Source: Xenorhabdus yunnanensis
GTDB lineage: Bacteria > Pseudomonadota > Gammaproteobacteria > Enterobacterales > Enterobacteriaceae
Assembly: GCF_028598805.1 (NCBI RefSeq)
Contig: NZ_JAQRFI010000008.1
Location: 48,369 to 112,368, forward strand
DNA length: 64,000 nucleotides
Direction of reading: 5' to 3'
Numbering within the stretch: the stretch's first letter is position 1; the number at the start of each line of letters is the position of its first letter. The position numbers and the translations under genes were made by a program. The notes under the pieces are model-generated. The model had not been told where the DNA came from. It ran no database searches and worked only from the letters and a program-made list of their open reading frames with translations. Below, piece after piece: positions 39,304-50,105 of the stretch.

Positions 39304-39550
39304 GATTACCTCTTGATCTTTATAGTTTTATTGAGAAATATTAGCTTTCATTGCAAAACTTTGCTCACATATCTGCACATCTCCAGTTAACTATAACGTG
39401 GATGGGTAAAATAATTCAAATTGTCCTGTTCGTTTATTTTGTTTCGGAATGTTACTATTTTGTTTTGAAATGTATTGGTTGCGGTTTATACTGACCAACA
39501 AATAGTTTCATATTGGAAATAATTGATAAGTCCAAATGCAGGAGGATGAG

Positions 39551-39790
39551 ATGGCCGAACAATTAGAATTTTTTGCTATTCCAAACCCTTGTCGAGGGGT
39601 TTGTGAATCTGATTCCCGTGGTTTTTGCCGAGGATGTTATCGTAATAGGGAAGAGCGATTTATGTGGATGAAATTATCGGATAGTGAAAAAAGAAAAATA
39701 TTGCGGTTATGTCATCATAGATATCTAAGAGAATTAAGATTAAAGGGATTCAATGAAAACATTATCCCAAAACAACCTGGTTTATTTTAG
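39551..39790 (+). CDS. ydhL: YdhL, DUF1289 protein
   Basis: Small protein of 79 residues with four cysteines as CRGVCESDSRGFCRGCYR, a probable metal-binding knuckle, ending in QPGLF. Start ATG 39551 has AGGAGGATGAG before it. E. coli YdhL is the same length. Function is unknown; it lies between gloA and slyA. Confidence 0.85.
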   Translation: MAEQLEFFAIPNPCRGVCESDSRGFCRGCYRNREERFMWMKLSDSEKRKILRLCHHRYLRELRLKGFNENIIPKQPGLF

Positions 39791-40466
39791 TTTTATTCTG
39801 AGTTGATTAAAAAATATCACTTATATGAATTATGGTTTAGGATGAACGAAAAAATAAGTAATATTACCAGTAATAAATGGCACATAATTTATATTACATT
39901 TCTTTTATTTGACATAAGTCATTTCAAAATATCACTCCTGTTGGCTGGCTGAGGCATCTTAGTAAAAATTTCTTATTAAAGAATTATTTATTGAACAATA
40001 AATAGACTAATTTGTTATCTTATTGTTTTTTAAGTTATTTATTATAATATTGTCAATTTCTGTAAGAGAAAAATGATATTAATGTAAAAATATATAGATT
40101 AGTATTTGGATGGCGGTTATTCTTATAGAACTTTAACCGAGTGTAAATGTATATATTTTGGGGGCTTGTATCTTTTTTATTGATATTTAAAATTACAATA
40201 GTTTAGTTGGAAGATTATTTTATACAGTTTATATCGTTGGTGGATTAATGCGCGATTTTATTCGATGCGCCGTATAACTTCGCTCTTTAGGGCGACGAAG
40301 ATGTCAACTTTGAGTAACAAGCCAACGCGACACTAATTAGGTTATTAGCGAAATTTCTGACTCTGCTAATGTAAGCATGATATAGGATGCATATCCATTA
40401 TTCATATGAATAAACTGATTGGATAATTCATTGATGTTATGAGTCTCTAATTATAAGGAGGGGTAA
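39791..40466 (+). other. AT-rich 676-base gap upstream of slyA, with a 16 bp palindrome
   Basis: No credible gene on either strand. At 40399-40414 there is a perfect 16 bp palindrome TTATTCATATGAATAA, 52 bases before the slyA start, a likely operator for a MarR-type dimer such as SlyA itself. 40248-40345 is less AT-rich than the rest but shows no family I recognise. Confidence 0.6.
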
Positions 40467-40904
40467 TTGGAATTGACATTGGGATCAGATCTGGCACGTT
40501 TAGTCCGTGTTTGGCGCGCTTTAATTGATCATCGTTTGAAACCGTTGAAATTAACTCAGACGCATTGGGTTACTCTATACAATATTAGTCAGCTGCCACC
40601 AGAGCAATCACAGATACAGCTCGCAAAAGCTATTGGTATTGAGCAACCATCTCTGGTGAGAACGCTTGATCAATTAGAAGAAAAGAAACTGATTACACGG
40701 CACACATGTGCCAATGATCGACGCGCAAAAAGAATCAAATTAACCGGAGAATCGGAAACTTTTATTAGAGAAGTGGATAGTGTTATTGATTCGACAAGAA
40801 AAGAAATCTTGGAGGGAATTACTCATGATGAGTTAATTCTGCTTGCTTCTGTAATAAAAAAAATTGAAAAAAATATTAGCCAATTACATAAACAGGTAAT
40901 ATAA
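40467..40904 (+). CDS. slyA: SlyA, MarR-family transcription regulator
   Basis: Winged-helix dimer of 145 residues that derepresses genes silenced by H-NS and controls envelope and virulence functions. Conserved [20 protein letters not shown] and the DNA-reading [16 protein letters not shown]. The start is TTG with AAGGAGGGG before it; SlyA homologues are known to start with TTG. The palindrome at 40399 suggests self-regulation. Confidence 0.95.
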   Translation: MELTLGSDLARLVRVWRALIDHRLKPLKLTQTHWVTLYNISQLPPEQSQIQLAKAIGIEQPSLVRTLDQLEEKKLITRHTCANDRRAKRIKLTGESETFIREVDSVIDSTRKEILEGITHDELILLASVIKKIEKNISQLHKQVI

Positions 40905-40920
40905 AAATTAATCTGTAATA

Positions 40921-40962
40921 AAAATCGCGGTCCAGATCCAGTTACTGGTAAACCGCGATTTT
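40921..40962. terminator. Bidirectional terminator between slyA and slyB
   Basis: 11-base stem AAAATCGCGGT / ACCGCGATTTT with an inner CCAG/CTGG step in the loop; T run follows on the plus strand. Confidence 0.85.
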
Positions 40963-40986
40963 TTATTCTTGTGTTATTGGAATATT

Positions 40987-41460
40987 TCAGAGTGGTGACA
41001 CTGTCAGAGAACTTCCGCTGTTTGCGATTTGGACGCGTTGTCCTCTGCTGAATACAGTTCGGTCTAATTTTTGTACTACAATGATATTTTTTCCATTGTC
41101 TGTACGAATGTTTAATTCGATACCTTTTGCTTGGTCTATAGCACCTTCGATTCCTTGACCAGCCAGACCACCAGCAATAGCGCCTGCGGCTGTTGTAAGC
41201 CTTTGGCCAGAGCCACCCCCAATGGTATTACCTAACAATCCTCCCAAAACGGCTCCCCCAATGAAACCTAAGACATTAGGATCACCGGCTTGTTTGCCTT
41301 TAATAGTGACGGGGCGTACTGACAGAATGGTGCCATAGGCTACAGTTTGGGCTTGTTTGGCTTGACCAATAGAATAAGTGTCACTAGAGAGTGTTCCCAT
41401 GTCTGCACAACCAGACAAAGTGGTTACTACAACTGCACCAACCAGGAAACGTTTTAACAT
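40987..41460 (-). CDS. slyB: SlyB, outer-membrane glycine-zipper lipoprotein
   Basis: Lipoprotein of 157 residues; lipobox LSGC gives lipidated Cys18. Middle segment GGAVLGGLLGNTIGGGSGQ and GAIAGGLAGQGIEG is the glycine-zipper 2TM domain. E. coli SlyB forms oligomers that stabilise the outer membrane under PhoPQ control. Start 41460 has AGGAG upstream; the ORF runs 47 codons further but those are not part of the family. A palindrome GCTGCTAT tg ATAGCAGC at 41525-41542 is a possible control site. Confidence 0.93.
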   Translation of the reverse strand: MLKRFLVGAVVVTTLSGCADMGTLSSDTYSIGQAKQAQTVAYGTILSVRPVTIKGKQAGDPNVLGFIGGAVLGGLLGNTIGGGSGQRLTTAAGAIAGGLAGQGIEGAIDQAKGIELNIRTDNGKNIIVVQKLDRTVFSRGQRVQIANSGSSLTVSPL

Positions 41461-41777
41461 AGTTACTCCTAATTTTAATGCCCGATAGGGAAATTTGATA
41501 ATAGACCTATAATCAAACGTTCGGCTGCTATTGATAGCAGCTAAACTGATAGCTTTACCAGCAACTAATGATATATATCCACGCATATAATAAATGCTCA
41601 CGATGAACTCGCAAAGGAATAATTCCTGACCAAAAGCTTAGCATGTTTTGTGAAGGGCTTTCCAAAACTCAGATTTTATCTCTGATAATGATCATTAAAC
41701 ATATATAGTCCGAATAGGATGTGTCTTATAGTTTATGTAAGATTAAATGTAATCCATTATTTAATAGAGGAATATTT

Positions 41778-42887
41778 ATGAAATCAGGACGTTATATTGG
41801 TGTGATGTCTGGCACTAGCATGGACGGGGTTGATGTTATTTTGGCAGAGATTAGTGATAAGGTTGTGATTCAACAAGTGAGTTATAATCATTCTTTCCCA
41901 CAAGAACTTAAGCAAAAATTGCTTTCTATTTGTCAAGGTCAGCAGACGACATTATCAATGGTCGGAAGATTTGACTATGAACTTGGAACTCTCTTTGCGG
42001 AAGCTGTTCAAGGATTGTTGAATAAAGCAGGGCTGACTGCAAATGACATTACAGCAATCGGATGTCATGGGCAGACCGTATGGCATGAACCGGATGGTGA
42101 AAAGCCTTTTACTATGCAAATCGGCGACAATAACCGTGTAGCAGCATTGACTAATATTACAACAGTCGGTGATTTCAGACGGCGTGACATGGCTTATGGT
42201 GGTCAGGGAGCACCTTTGGTGCCAGCATTCCATATGGCTGTATTGGGCCATCCTACAGAAAGGCGTATTATTTTGAATATTGGCGGAATAGCTAATATTT
42301 CAGCACTTCTGCCTAATTCTGCCGTTAAAGGATATGATACCGGTCCGGGGAACATGCTGATGGATGCTTGGACATGGCGGCATAAGCAATTGCCTTACGA
42401 TAAAGATGCATTATGGGCTAGTGAAGGTAATGTTAATGAATCTTTGCTTCAAAAAATGCTTTCTGATCCATATTTCGCACGTACGGCACCGAAGAGTACA
42501 GGGCGCGAATACTTTAATATGGCGTGGTTGGAAAAACAGCTAGCTGATTTTCCTGCAATTGAACCAGTGGATGTTCAAGCAACATTGGCTGAGTTAACGA
42601 CCGTAAGTATTGCTCAGCAAGTTATGCTAAGCGGTGGATGTGATCGTCTTTTAGTATGCGGTGGTGGGGCACGTAATCCACTTGTGATGAATCGGTTATC
42701 GACTTTATTATCGGATACTGAAGTAGCTACGACAGACAAATATGGTTTGAGTGGTGACGATATGGAAGCACTGGCATTTGCTTGGTTGGCATTCCGAACA
42801 ATGTCTGGATTATCTGGTAATTTGCCATCAGTAACTGGTGCGGATAGAGAAACGATTTTAGGCGCAATTTATCCGGTTATCAGATAA
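41778..42887 (+). CDS. anmK: AnmK, anhydro-N-acetylmuramic acid kinase
   Basis: Hydrolyses and phosphorylates 1,6-anhydro-MurNAc from cell-wall turnover to MurNAc-6-phosphate. 369 residues, as in E. coli. Hexokinase-like fold with [13 protein letters not shown] at the N-terminus and a second phosphate loop in the GGGARN stretch. ATG 41778 with AGAGG upstream is chosen over an ORF start 19 codons earlier. It is divergent from slyB. Confidence 0.95.
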   Translation: MKSGRYIGVMSGTSMDGVDVILAEISDKVVIQQVSYNHSFPQELKQKLLSICQGQQTTLSMVGRFDYELGTLFAEAVQGLLNKAGLTANDITAIGCHGQTVWHEPDGEKPFTMQIGDNNRVAALTNITTVGDFRRRDMAYGGQGAPLVPAFHMAVLGHPTERRIILNIGGIANISALLPNSAVKGYDTGPGNMLMDAWTWRHKQLPYDKDALWASEGNVNESLLQKMLSDPYFARTAPKSTGREYFNMAWLEKQLADFPAIEPVDVQATLAELTTVSIAQQVMLSGGCDRLLVCGGGARNPLVMNRLSTLLSDTEVATTDKYGLSGDDMEALAFAWLAFRTMSGLSGNLPSVTGADRETILGAIYPVIR

Positions 42888-42991
42888 TTGGTTGGATCAT
42901 GATCAGTTAATCAATAACTATTATTAGAAGGCAGTTAGCTAGCAGATAACAATGATATGCTAATACTCATTAAGAAACCGAGAAATTAGAA

Positions 42992-43645
42992 ATGTCAGAA
43001 AATAATGAAACAGCTATCGCAGAACTGCGTCGCGAATATATACGTGATGGGTTAAGGCGAAAAGATCTTACTGAAGAACCAATTAAACTTTTTGAGTGCT
43101 GGTTAAAACAGGCTTGTGAAGCGAAACTCAGCGATCCGACGGCAATGTGTATTGCTACAGTAGATGAGAACGGACAACCTTATCAGCGCATTGTTCTGTT
43201 AAAACATTTTGATGCCCATAGCTTGATATTTTATACCAATCTTGGCAGCCGTAAGGCAAAACATCTGGCTCAGAATAACCGGATCAGTCTCCATTTTCCT
43301 TGGTATCAATTGGAGCGACAAGTTAGTTTTCTTGGCAAAGCTGAGCGTTTGTCTCCGCTTGAAGTAGTGAAATATTTTCATAGTCGTCCAAGAGATAGCC
43401 AGATTGCAGCTTGGGCCTCTCAGCAATCCTCAAAAATTTCTGCCAGAGTCATTTTGGAAGGAAAATTTTTGGAATTGAAACAGAAATTCCAGAATGGTGA
43501 GGTTCCTCTTCCCAGTTTCTGGGGCGGATTTAAGGTCGAATTTGATTCAGTCGAATTCTGGCAGGGCGGTGCTCATCGCCTCCATGATCGTTTTCTATAT
43601 CAGCGTGAAGGTGATAAATGGCATATTGATCGGTTGGCTCCTTAA
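42992..43645 (+). CDS. pdxH: PdxH, pyridoxine/pyridoxamine 5'-phosphate oxidase
   Basis: FMN enzyme making pyridoxal 5'-phosphate. 217 residues. [14 protein letters not shown] at the start, [11 protein letters not shown] (FMN binding), SRKAKHLA and the C-terminal [13 protein letters not shown] signature. RBS GAGAAATTAGAA is weak. Gene order pdxH-tyrS-pdxY matches E. coli. Confidence 0.95.
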   Translation: MSENNETAIAELRREYIRDGLRRKDLTEEPIKLFECWLKQACEAKLSDPTAMCIATVDENGQPYQRIVLLKHFDAHSLIFYTNLGSRKAKHLAQNNRISLHFPWYQLERQVSFLGKAERLSPLEVVKYFHSRPRDSQIAAWASQQSSKISARVILEGKFLELKQKFQNGEVPLPSFWGGFKVEFDSVEFWQGGAHRLHDRFLYQREGDKWHIDRLAP

Positions 43646-43827
43646 TAACAGAACACTATAACCGTTCAATATACAAGGCCATAAATTGAGTAATGCTCAA
43701 TAGACTGCAAATTACAGCTAATAAGGCAGTGATTTGCAAAGTGAAGAGTATAATTATCATTTTTAATACTGGCACTTATATTACTGGCGTTTTATGCTAT
43801 AGCGCATGATTTATAACGAGATACTTA

Positions 43828-43893
43828 TATACCCAATAGATTTCAGGTTGTAGCGTAATCAATAAAGTGGCGACCTGAAAGAAAGGGGATATA
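43828..43893. repeat. ERIC-like repeat, short degenerate (66 bp)
   Basis: Left end TATACCCAATAGATTTCAG and right end CCTGAAAGAAAGGGGATATA; centre deleted. 32 bases before the tyrS start. Confidence 0.6.
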
Positions 43894-43925
43894 TAGGTAA
43901 AGTATACAAACCGATGGAGTCATTA

Positions 43926-45197
43926 ATGTCTAGCAATAACCTGATTAAACAACTGCAAGAGCGGGGCCTTGTTGCCCAGGTAACGGATGAAGAGGCGTTA
44001 GCTGAGAGACTGGCGCAAGGTCCGGTTTCTCTCTATTGTGGCTTCGATCCTACCGCTGACAGCTTGCATTTGGGCCATCTGGTTCCCTTGCTGTGTTTAA
44101 AACGATTCCAACTTGCTGGGCACAAACCTATTGCGTTGGTCGGTGGGGCGACAGGTTTGATTGGCGATCCGAGTTTTAAAGCAACTGAACGCAAATTAAA
44201 CACAGAAGAAACAGTCAAAGAGTGGGTTGAAAAAATTCGCAATCAGGTTTCCCCATTCCTTAGTTTTAATGGTGAAAATGGTGCAGAGTTAGCCAATAAC
44301 TACGAGTGGTTTGGCAAAATGGATGTGCTGACTTTCCTGCGTGATATCGGTAAGCACTTTTCTGTCAACCAGATGATCAACAAAGAAGCGGTAAAACAAC
44401 GCCTTAACCGTGATGATGTTGGTATTTCATACACTGAGTTTTCTTATAACCTGTTGCAGTCATATGATTTTGCAAACCTGAATGGAAAATATGGCGTTGA
44501 ATTGCAGATTGGTGGTTCAGACCAATGGGGCAACATTACTTCAGGTATCGATTTGACTCGTCGCTTACATCAGAAACAAGTGTTTGGGATAACAGTACCA
44601 TTGATCACCAAATCAGATGGAACTAAATTTGGTAAGACAGAAGGTGGTGCCGTTTGGTTGGATCCAAAGAAAACCAGCCCATACAAATTTTACCAGTTCT
44701 GGATTAACACAGCAGATGCAGATGCTTACCGTTTCCTGAAATTCTTTACCTTCATGGATATTGAAGAAATTAATGCTCTAGAGGAAGAAGATAAAAATAG
44801 CGGTAAAGCCCCACGTGCTCAATATGTACTGGCAGAACAAGTTACTGGTATGGTGCATGGCGAAGAAGGCCTTGCAGCGGCGAAGCGCATCACTGAAAGT
44901 TTGTTCTCCGGTGCGATTGTTGATTTGACTGAAGATGATTTTGCCCAATTAGCACAAGATGGAATGCCGGCAATTGAACTTGAAAAAGATGCCGATTTGC
45001 AACAAGCACTAGTTACAGCTGAATTTGTTCCTTCCCGTGGTCAGGCTCGTACCATGATCAGCTCTAATGCAGTTTCCATCAACGGTGAAAAACAATCCGA
45101 ACCTATGTATGTATTTGCAAAGAGTGATCGTTTGTTTGGGCGTTATAGTTTATTACGTCGTGGTAAGAAGCATTATTGCCTTATCAATTGGAAATAA
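43926..45197 (+). CDS. tyrS: TyrS, tyrosyl-tRNA synthetase
   Basis: Class Ic synthetase, 423 residues from ATG 43926 (GGAG upstream; an ATG four codons earlier is less likely). HLGH in [11 protein letters not shown] is the HIGH motif and KFGKT replaces KMSKS, both usual for TyrS. The C-terminal S4-like RNA-binding domain ([19 protein letters not shown]) is complete. A strong terminator follows. Confidence 0.96.
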   Translation: MSSNNLIKQLQERGLVAQVTDEEALAERLAQGPVSLYCGFDPTADSLHLGHLVPLLCLKRFQLAGHKPIALVGGATGLIGDPSFKATERKLNTEETVKEWVEKIRNQVSPFLSFNGENGAELANNYEWFGKMDVLTFLRDIGKHFSVNQMINKEAVKQRLNRDDVGISYTEFSYNLLQSYDFANLNGKYGVELQIGGSDQWGNITSGIDLTRRLHQKQVFGITVPLITKSDGTKFGKTEGGAVWLDPKKTSPYKFYQFWINTADADAYRFLKFFTFMDIEEINALEEEDKNSGKAPRAQYVLAEQVTGMVHGEEGLAAAKRITESLFSGAIVDLTEDDFAQLAQDGMPAIELEKDADLQQALVTAEFVPSRGQARTMISSNAVSINGEKQSEPMYVFAKSDRLFGRYSLLRRGKKHYCLINWK

Positions 45198-45205
45198 TTA
45201 ATATT

Positions 45206-45235
45206 ATTAAGGGCAACATTATTGTTGCCCTTAAT
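45206..45235 (+). terminator. Terminator of tyrS
   Basis: Perfect 13-base stem ATTAAGGGCAACA / TGTTGCCCTTAAT, loop TTAT, eight bases after the stop. Confidence 0.88.
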
Positions 45236-45262
45236 GTATCTGGCATCTTTATAGATATCATC

Positions 45263-45360
45263 TATATCCTATGGATTTTAAGTTGCAACCAGAGGTAATG
45301 ACCAGCTACCCGGTCATTACCCCAGCCAACAAAGCTGCAGTTTGAAGGACGACGGGTATA
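45263..45360. repeat. ERIC-like repeat (98 bp)
   Basis: Left end TATATCCTATGGATTTTAAG, right end TTTGAAGGACGACGGGTATA, and CCAGCCAACAAAGCTGCAG inside, all as in ERIC. It is between tyrS and pdxY. Confidence 0.8.
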
Positions 45361-45394
45361 TTCATAAATCAAAAATAATAAACTAGGCCTTATC

Positions 45395-46273
45395 ATGAAC
45401 CATGTTCTTTCAATTCAGTCTCATGTTGTTTTTGGTCATGCAGGAAACAGCGCGGCTGTTTTCCCGATGCGTCGTATGGGAGTGAACGTATGGGCATTAA
45501 ATACGGTTCAATTTTCAAACCATACCCAATATCCTCAATGGCGTGGTTGTGTTATGCCACCTGAACATTTGACTGAAATTGTGCAGGGAATTGGTGAAAT
45601 TAATAAATTAGCATCCTGTAATGCCATCTTGAGTGGTTATATTGGTTCTCCAGAGCAGGGAAGTTATATCCTTGATATCGTGAAGCAGGTTAAAGAAGCC
45701 AATCCTGATGCATGGTATTTCTGTGATCCCGTAATGGGACATCCGGAAAAAGGATGTATAGTTGCTCCGGGTGTTGCGGAATTCTTTTGTGAGAAAGCAC
45801 TACCTGCCAGTGATATCATCGCGCCTAATTTATTGGAACTTGAAACACTGACCATGCGGAAAATTGAAAATGTAGAACAAGCTATATCCGCAGCTCGTGA
45901 GTTATGTGAAAAAGGTCCAAAGATTGTATTGGTTAAACATTTGAGTCGTGCAGGCTATCAGAAAGATTGTTTTGAAATGCTTTTGGTGACGAAAGAACAT
46001 AGTTGGCATATTAGTCGCCCATTAATTGATACGGGAACACTTCAGCCAGTTGGTGTTGGTGACTTAACGAGTGGTTTGTTCCTCGTCAATCTGTTGAAAA
46101 ATTTGTCTTTGACAAATGAAGCATTGCAAGCTGCATTAGAACATGTTGTTGCCGCAGTCTACGAAGTAATGTTGGAAACACAAAAGCGTGAAGAATATGA
46201 ATTACAGATTATTGCTGCGCAAGATAAGATGGTCACTCCAGAACATCAGTTTCATGCGGTAAGAATAGACTGA
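45395..46273 (+). CDS. pdxY: PdxY, pyridoxal kinase
   Basis: Ribokinase-fold kinase of the vitamin B6 salvage pathway, 292 residues (E. coli 287). GHAGNSAA near the start, [22 protein letters not shown] and [11 protein letters not shown] with the catalytic aspartate (GD). It phosphorylates pyridoxal using ATP; PdxH two genes up acts on the other B6 forms. Confidence 0.95.
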   Translation: MNHVLSIQSHVVFGHAGNSAAVFPMRRMGVNVWALNTVQFSNHTQYPQWRGCVMPPEHLTEIVQGIGEINKLASCNAILSGYIGSPEQGSYILDIVKQVKEANPDAWYFCDPVMGHPEKGCIVAPGVAEFFCEKALPASDIIAPNLLELETLTMRKIENVEQAISAARELCEKGPKIVLVKHLSRAGYQKDCFEMLLVTKEHSWHISRPLIDTGTLQPVGVGDLTSGLFLVNLLKNLSLTNEALQAALEHVVAAVYEVMLETQKREEYELQIIAAQDKMVTPEHQFHAVRID

Positions 46274-46377
46274 CGCTGAAAATTATCAGTAAAATTACGC
46301 TTTCGATGGTCTTGGATAGCATATAGTCTTAGCTAGCATGTTGGTGCTACCTAATTGAGAGTAACAAGAAAGAGACA

Positions 46378-46405
46378 GTCTCAGCTATAATTTTATGGCT
46401 GAGAC
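46378..46405 (-). terminator. Probable terminator of fabI
   Basis: Eight-base stem GTCTCAGC / GCTGAGAC with a 12-base loop; read leftward it is followed by a T-rich tract (TGTCTCTTTCTT). It lies 25 bases past the fabI stop. Confidence 0.55.
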
Positions 46406-46429
46406 CATCTTCGATATGTCAACGAACGA

Positions 46430-47218
46430 TTACTTTAACTCTAACTCGTTCATAGCAGCGATGCTGAAACCACCATCAACATGCAAGATCTCACCGGTAA
46501 CACCTCCAGCCAGATCTGAGCACAAGAAGGCAGCAGCATTACCAACATCTTCTGTTGTTACAGTGCGGCGAATAGGTGTAACTGCTTCACAATGCGCCAG
46601 CATTTTACGGAAATCTTTGATACCTGAAGCCGCCAGAGTACGGATTGGACCAGCAGAGATGCCATTAACACGGACACCTTCAACACCCATTGCATTTGCC
46701 ATATAACGCACGTTTGCTTCCAGAGAGGCTTTCGCCAGACCCATTACGTTATAGTTAGGAATCGCACGTTCTGCGCCCAGATAGCTCAAGGTGAGTAGAG
46801 CAGAACCAGGATTCAGCATCTCACGGCAGGCTTTTGCCATTGCGACGAAACTGTATGCACTGATGTCATGTGCAATTTTAAAGCCTTCACGGCTGACAGC
46901 ATTAACATAATCACCATCAAGCTGGTCAGCTGGTGCATAACCGATGGAGTGAACAAAACCATCGAATTTAGGCCATACTTTACCTAGTTCAACGAACAAT
47001 GCGTCGATACTTTCATCTTCAGCCACGTCACATGGCAGAATGATATTCGAATTCAGAGATGCGGCGAATTCTTCGACACGAGGTTTCAATTTGTCATTTT
47101 GATAGGTAAAAGCTAGCTCTGCTCCTTGATCGTGCATTGCCTTGGCAATTCCATAAGCGATAGACAGTTTGCTGGCAACACCAGTAATGAGAATGCGCTT
47201 GCCGGTCATGAAACCCAT
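46430..47218 (-). CDS. fabI: FabI, enoyl-[acyl-carrier-protein] reductase (NADH)
   Basis: Last reductive step of each fatty acid elongation cycle. 262 residues, E. coli length. SDR-like fold with [17 protein letters not shown] cofactor binding; catalytic Tyr156 and Lys163 in YNVMGLAK, plus Tyr146. Residue 94 is Tyr (SIGYAP) where E. coli has Phe. Start 47218 with AAGGATA upstream; the ORF extends 10 codons further into a 19 bp tandem repeat and is not used. Confidence 0.95.
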   Translation of the reverse strand: MGFMTGKRILITGVASKLSIAYGIAKAMHDQGAELAFTYQNDKLKPRVEEFAASLNSNIILPCDVAEDESIDALFVELGKVWPKFDGFVHSIGYAPADQLDGDYVNAVSREGFKIAHDISAYSFVAMAKACREMLNPGSALLTLSYLGAERAIPNYNVMGLAKASLEANVRYMANAMGVEGVRVNGISAGPIRTLAASGIKDFRKMLAHCEAVTPIRRTVTTEDVGNAAAFLCSDLAGGVTGEILHVDGGFSIAAMNELELK

Positions 47219-47230
47219 AGCAGTATCCTT

Positions 47231-47268
47231 ATTGTTCTTTGTGATCAAAATTGTTCTTTGTGATCAAA
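47231..47268. repeat. 19 bp perfect tandem duplication upstream of fabI
   Basis: ATTGTTCTTTGTGATCAAA occurs twice without change, at 47231 and 47250. It lies just before the fabI ribosome site. Confidence 0.9.
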
Positions 47269-47415
47269 CACCGAGAGTCATGGGGAAACAAATATCCAAC
47301 CATGGCTGCGGTATTTATTGTGAATAAACGGGGGTGATTCTACCACGCCGGAGGAAAATGTGGTGAGTTTCCCATTCTGTTCCGATCAGTGATTAAAATA
47401 CACCCAATAAAAACA

Positions 47416-48225
47416 TCAGGTGATATCCTGTCGCCATGCTTCAGTAGACAGGGCTTCACCAAAATGACTGGCTATCAATTTACGTGTAATAACATGCAGT
47501 GGAGAAGCCAGAACCTCCGCTGTATTGCCACGTTCGACAACTTCTCCTTGATGCATCACCAGTATTTGATCACTGATATGTTTCACCATACCGAGATGTT
47601 GTGTGACGTAAATATATGAAATTTCGTGTTTTTCTTGTAATTCTAACATCAAATTGACTATTTGGGAGCGTATTGACACATCAAGGGAAGCCAATGCTTC
47701 GTCTGCAACAATAATTTGTGGTTGTAATATTAAAGCCCGCGCCAAAGCTACACTCTGTTTCTGTCCTGAGGCGAGCATGTGTGGATAATAATTGGCATGA
47801 TCTGGCAATAAACCAACTTGACGCAATGTTTGGTTAATGCGTTTTTCCCGTTCAGAGGGGGGCAACGCCGTATTCAAGATTAACGGTATATCTAGAATCT
47901 GGCCAATGCGCTGGCGAGGATTCAGTGATGTGCTGGGGTCCTGAAAAATCATGCGAATGCGCTGGCTGCGATAGCTGTAATCTCCGTAAGACAGCTTATG
48001 ACCGTTAATCAAAATCTTACCTGAAGTCGGCTCGATAACTCCGGATAGCATTCTCGCTAATGTGGATTTACCGGAACCATTTGCACCAATGATAGCCAGT
48101 GTTTTTTTCGGTTGCAGGGTAAAACTTATCGGTTTTACGGCATCAAGCTGATGACGGCGAAATAACCCGGTTTGATAGCGAAATGTTTTAGTCAGGTTTT
48201 TAACTTCCAATAATGTCTCAACCAA
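47416..48225 (-). CDS. sapF: SapF, ABC transporter ATP-binding protein
   Basis: Second ATPase of the Sap transporter, 269 residues. Walker A GANGSGKST, DPSTSLNPRQR (Q-loop region), signature-like ASGQKQSVALARAL, Walker B IIVADEAL. Start is TTG 48225, touching the sapD stop, with AGGAATTG as ribosome site; E. coli SapF aligns from this residue. It is last in the operon; no terminator is clear before fabI. Confidence 0.93.
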   Translation of the reverse strand: MVETLLEVKNLTKTFRYQTGLFRRHQLDAVKPISFTLQPKKTLAIIGANGSGKSTLARMLSGVIEPTSGKILINGHKLSYGDYSYRSQRIRMIFQDPSTSLNPRQRIGQILDIPLILNTALPPSEREKRINQTLRQVGLLPDHANYYPHMLASGQKQSVALARALILQPQIIVADEALASLDVSIRSQIVNLMLELQEKHEISYIYVTQHLGMVKHISDQILVMHQGEVVERGNTAEVLASPLHVITRKLIASHFGEALSTEAWRQDIT

Positions 48226-49218
48226 TTACAATTCCTCAATATTCAAAGGGAAATGGCAGGCGAATGCATGGTTCTTGATCACCCGTAATCGTGGAGTTTC
48301 AATACAGGTTTTCTGTGCATAAGGACAACGTGGCCCCAAGCGGCAACCTACCGGTAGACGTTCCAGTGATGGAATAACTCCGGACAGCGTATTCAACCGA
48401 CTTTTGTGTGGTAATTGGCTGCCAAAATCAGGAATTGAACGGATTAGAGCTTGAGTATAGGGATGACAAGGTTTCAGCAGCAACTCATCCGGGGTGGCAT
48501 TTTCCACGGTTTGACCACAATACAGAACATTGATGCGTTTAACCAGTTTACTCATCATTTGCAGATCATGACTGATTAACAGGATAGTCATGTTGTTGTT
48601 CTGATTTAAGCTTGAAAGCAAACGGTATATTTGGGCCCGCGTTGTAGGTTCCATTGCATTGGTTGGTTCATCGGCAATCAGTAACCGTGGCTGGTTGGCA
48701 AGCGCAATGGCAATCATTACTTTTTGACATTCACCTTCGGTTAATTCATAAGGATAACTGTGCATAATGTCATAGTGATCTTTAATACCAACGCGGTGCA
48801 ACAATTCAATCGCACGGCGCTTTCGCCAGTTAAATCGCTGCCACCAACGACCTTTATACGTCCATCCAGGAATAGATTGAATAATCTGTTTACCAACACG
48901 TTCTGATGGATCGAGACATGATTGTGGTTCCTGAAAAATCATTGAAATATTATGACCAATCACTTTACGGCGCTGCCGTAGCGTCAGGCGCAATAAATCA
49001 ATATCGTTAAAGCGAAAACGATCTGCAGTAACTTTAAGATTATCTTTGGTAATACCACAAATCGCTTTGGCAATTAAACTCTTACCTGAACCTGACTCAC
49101 CAGCCAAACCCAGTATTTCACCTTCTGTTAGTGAAATACTCATTCGGTCAACGGCTTTGACAGGACCTTCTGTCGTCATGAATTCAATGGTGAGGTTTCG
49201 AATATCGAGTAACGGCAT
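48226..49218 (-). CDS. sapD: SapD, ABC transporter ATP-binding protein
   Basis: ATPase of the Opp/Dpp type, 330 residues. Walker [23 protein letters not shown], signature [15 protein letters not shown], Walker B LLIADEPT; the C-terminal cysteine-rich oligopeptide region includes [11 protein letters not shown]. In E. coli SapD also aids Trk K+ uptake. Overlaps sapC by one base. Confidence 0.94.
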   Translation of the reverse strand: MPLLDIRNLTIEFMTTEGPVKAVDRMSISLTEGEILGLAGESGSGKSLIAKAICGITKDNLKVTADRFRFNDIDLLRLTLRQRRKVIGHNISMIFQEPQSCLDPSERVGKQIIQSIPGWTYKGRWWQRFNWRKRRAIELLHRVGIKDHYDIMHSYPYELTEGECQKVMIAIALANQPRLLIADEPTNAMEPTTRAQIYRLLSSLNQNNNMTILLISHDLQMMSKLVKRINVLYCGQTVENATPDELLLKPCHPYTQALIRSIPDFGSQLPHKSRLNTLSGVIPSLERLPVGCRLGPRCPYAQKTCIETPRLRVIKNHAFACHFPLNIEEL

Positions 49219-50105
49219 TATTCGACTCCTGCGTTAATAGCACGGTGGAGGCCATCACCCAATAAGTTAACCAGTAGGACGCTGAACATAATTGCTGCTC
49301 CGGGAAACATAACAGTCCATGGTGCATTAGAGAGTAGTTCCAATGAATTTTTCATCATAGCTCCCCATTCGGGAGATGGTCTTTGTGCACCAAGATCGAG
49401 AAATCCCAACGCAGTAATCTCAAGAATAGCGATGGAGAGAGCACGAGTTAACTCACTGACTATCACTGCAGTGATATTGGGAAAAATGGCATAACGTAAA
49501 ATATGGTGGTTTGAAGCACCGTCTAGGCGTGCTGCTATAATATACTCTTTATCCAGTTCGTTATGCACAGCTGTATAAACAGTGCGTACTATTCTTGGTA
49601 GTAATGCCAGTGAAACTGCAATCATGGCATGGTGCAGACTAGCTCCAACAAAAGCAACGACAATGATAGCCAGTAACAATGAAGGAATAGCGAGTAAAGT
49701 ATCAAAAATATGGTTTAAAACCGCCGATTTCAATCCACGCGTCATTCCGGCAAGGCTACCGATGATTAATCCTATAATGGCTACCGCTGCAGTGACAACC
49801 AACGCTCCCCCAAATGTGGAAGATGTGCCAATCAATAGACGGCTGAAAATATCACGGCCGAGATCGTCAGTTCCAAGGAAAAAGGAGACGTTGCCTGAAT
49901 GCGACCATGAAGGTGGTGTAAGCTGGTTATCAAATTGTAGATCAAGTGGATATGGGGCGAGATACTCTCCCAACAAACTCAGTGTAATTAAAATTAATAC
50001 CCCATAAAAACCAGTCATCGCCAATACATCAGCATAGAAAAATCGCCAGATAACTTTCAATGGCGATGGCATTTTCTTTTCTCGGTAAAAATTATCTAAG
50101 GGCAT
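49218..50105 (-). CDS. sapC: SapC, ABC transporter permease
   Basis: Inner-membrane permease, 295 residues, about six spans, with the DppC-type EAA loop ([20 protein letters not shown]) that docks on the ATPases. It overlaps sapB by 14 bases. Sap permeases take up antimicrobial peptides in some species; E. coli SapBCDF has been reported to export putrescine. Confidence 0.94.
   Translation of the reverse strand: MPLDNFYREKKMPSPLKVIWRFFYADVLAMTGFYGVLILITLSLLGEYLAPYPLDLQFDNQLTPPSWSHSGNVSFFLGTDDLGRDIFSRLLIGTSSTFGGALVVTAAVAIIGLIIGSLAGMTRGLKSAVLNHIFDTLLAIPSLLLAIIVVAFVGASLHHAMIAVSLALLPRIVRTVYTAVHNELDKEYIIAARLDGASNHHILRYAIFPNITAVIVSELTRALSIAILEITALGFLDLGAQRPSPEWGAMMKNSLELLSNAPWTVMFPGAAIMFSVLLVNLLGDGLHRAINAGVE

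Noticed and set aside
41461..41600. PhoP box for slyB
   Set aside because: No pair of (T/G)GTTTA words with five-base spacing was found.
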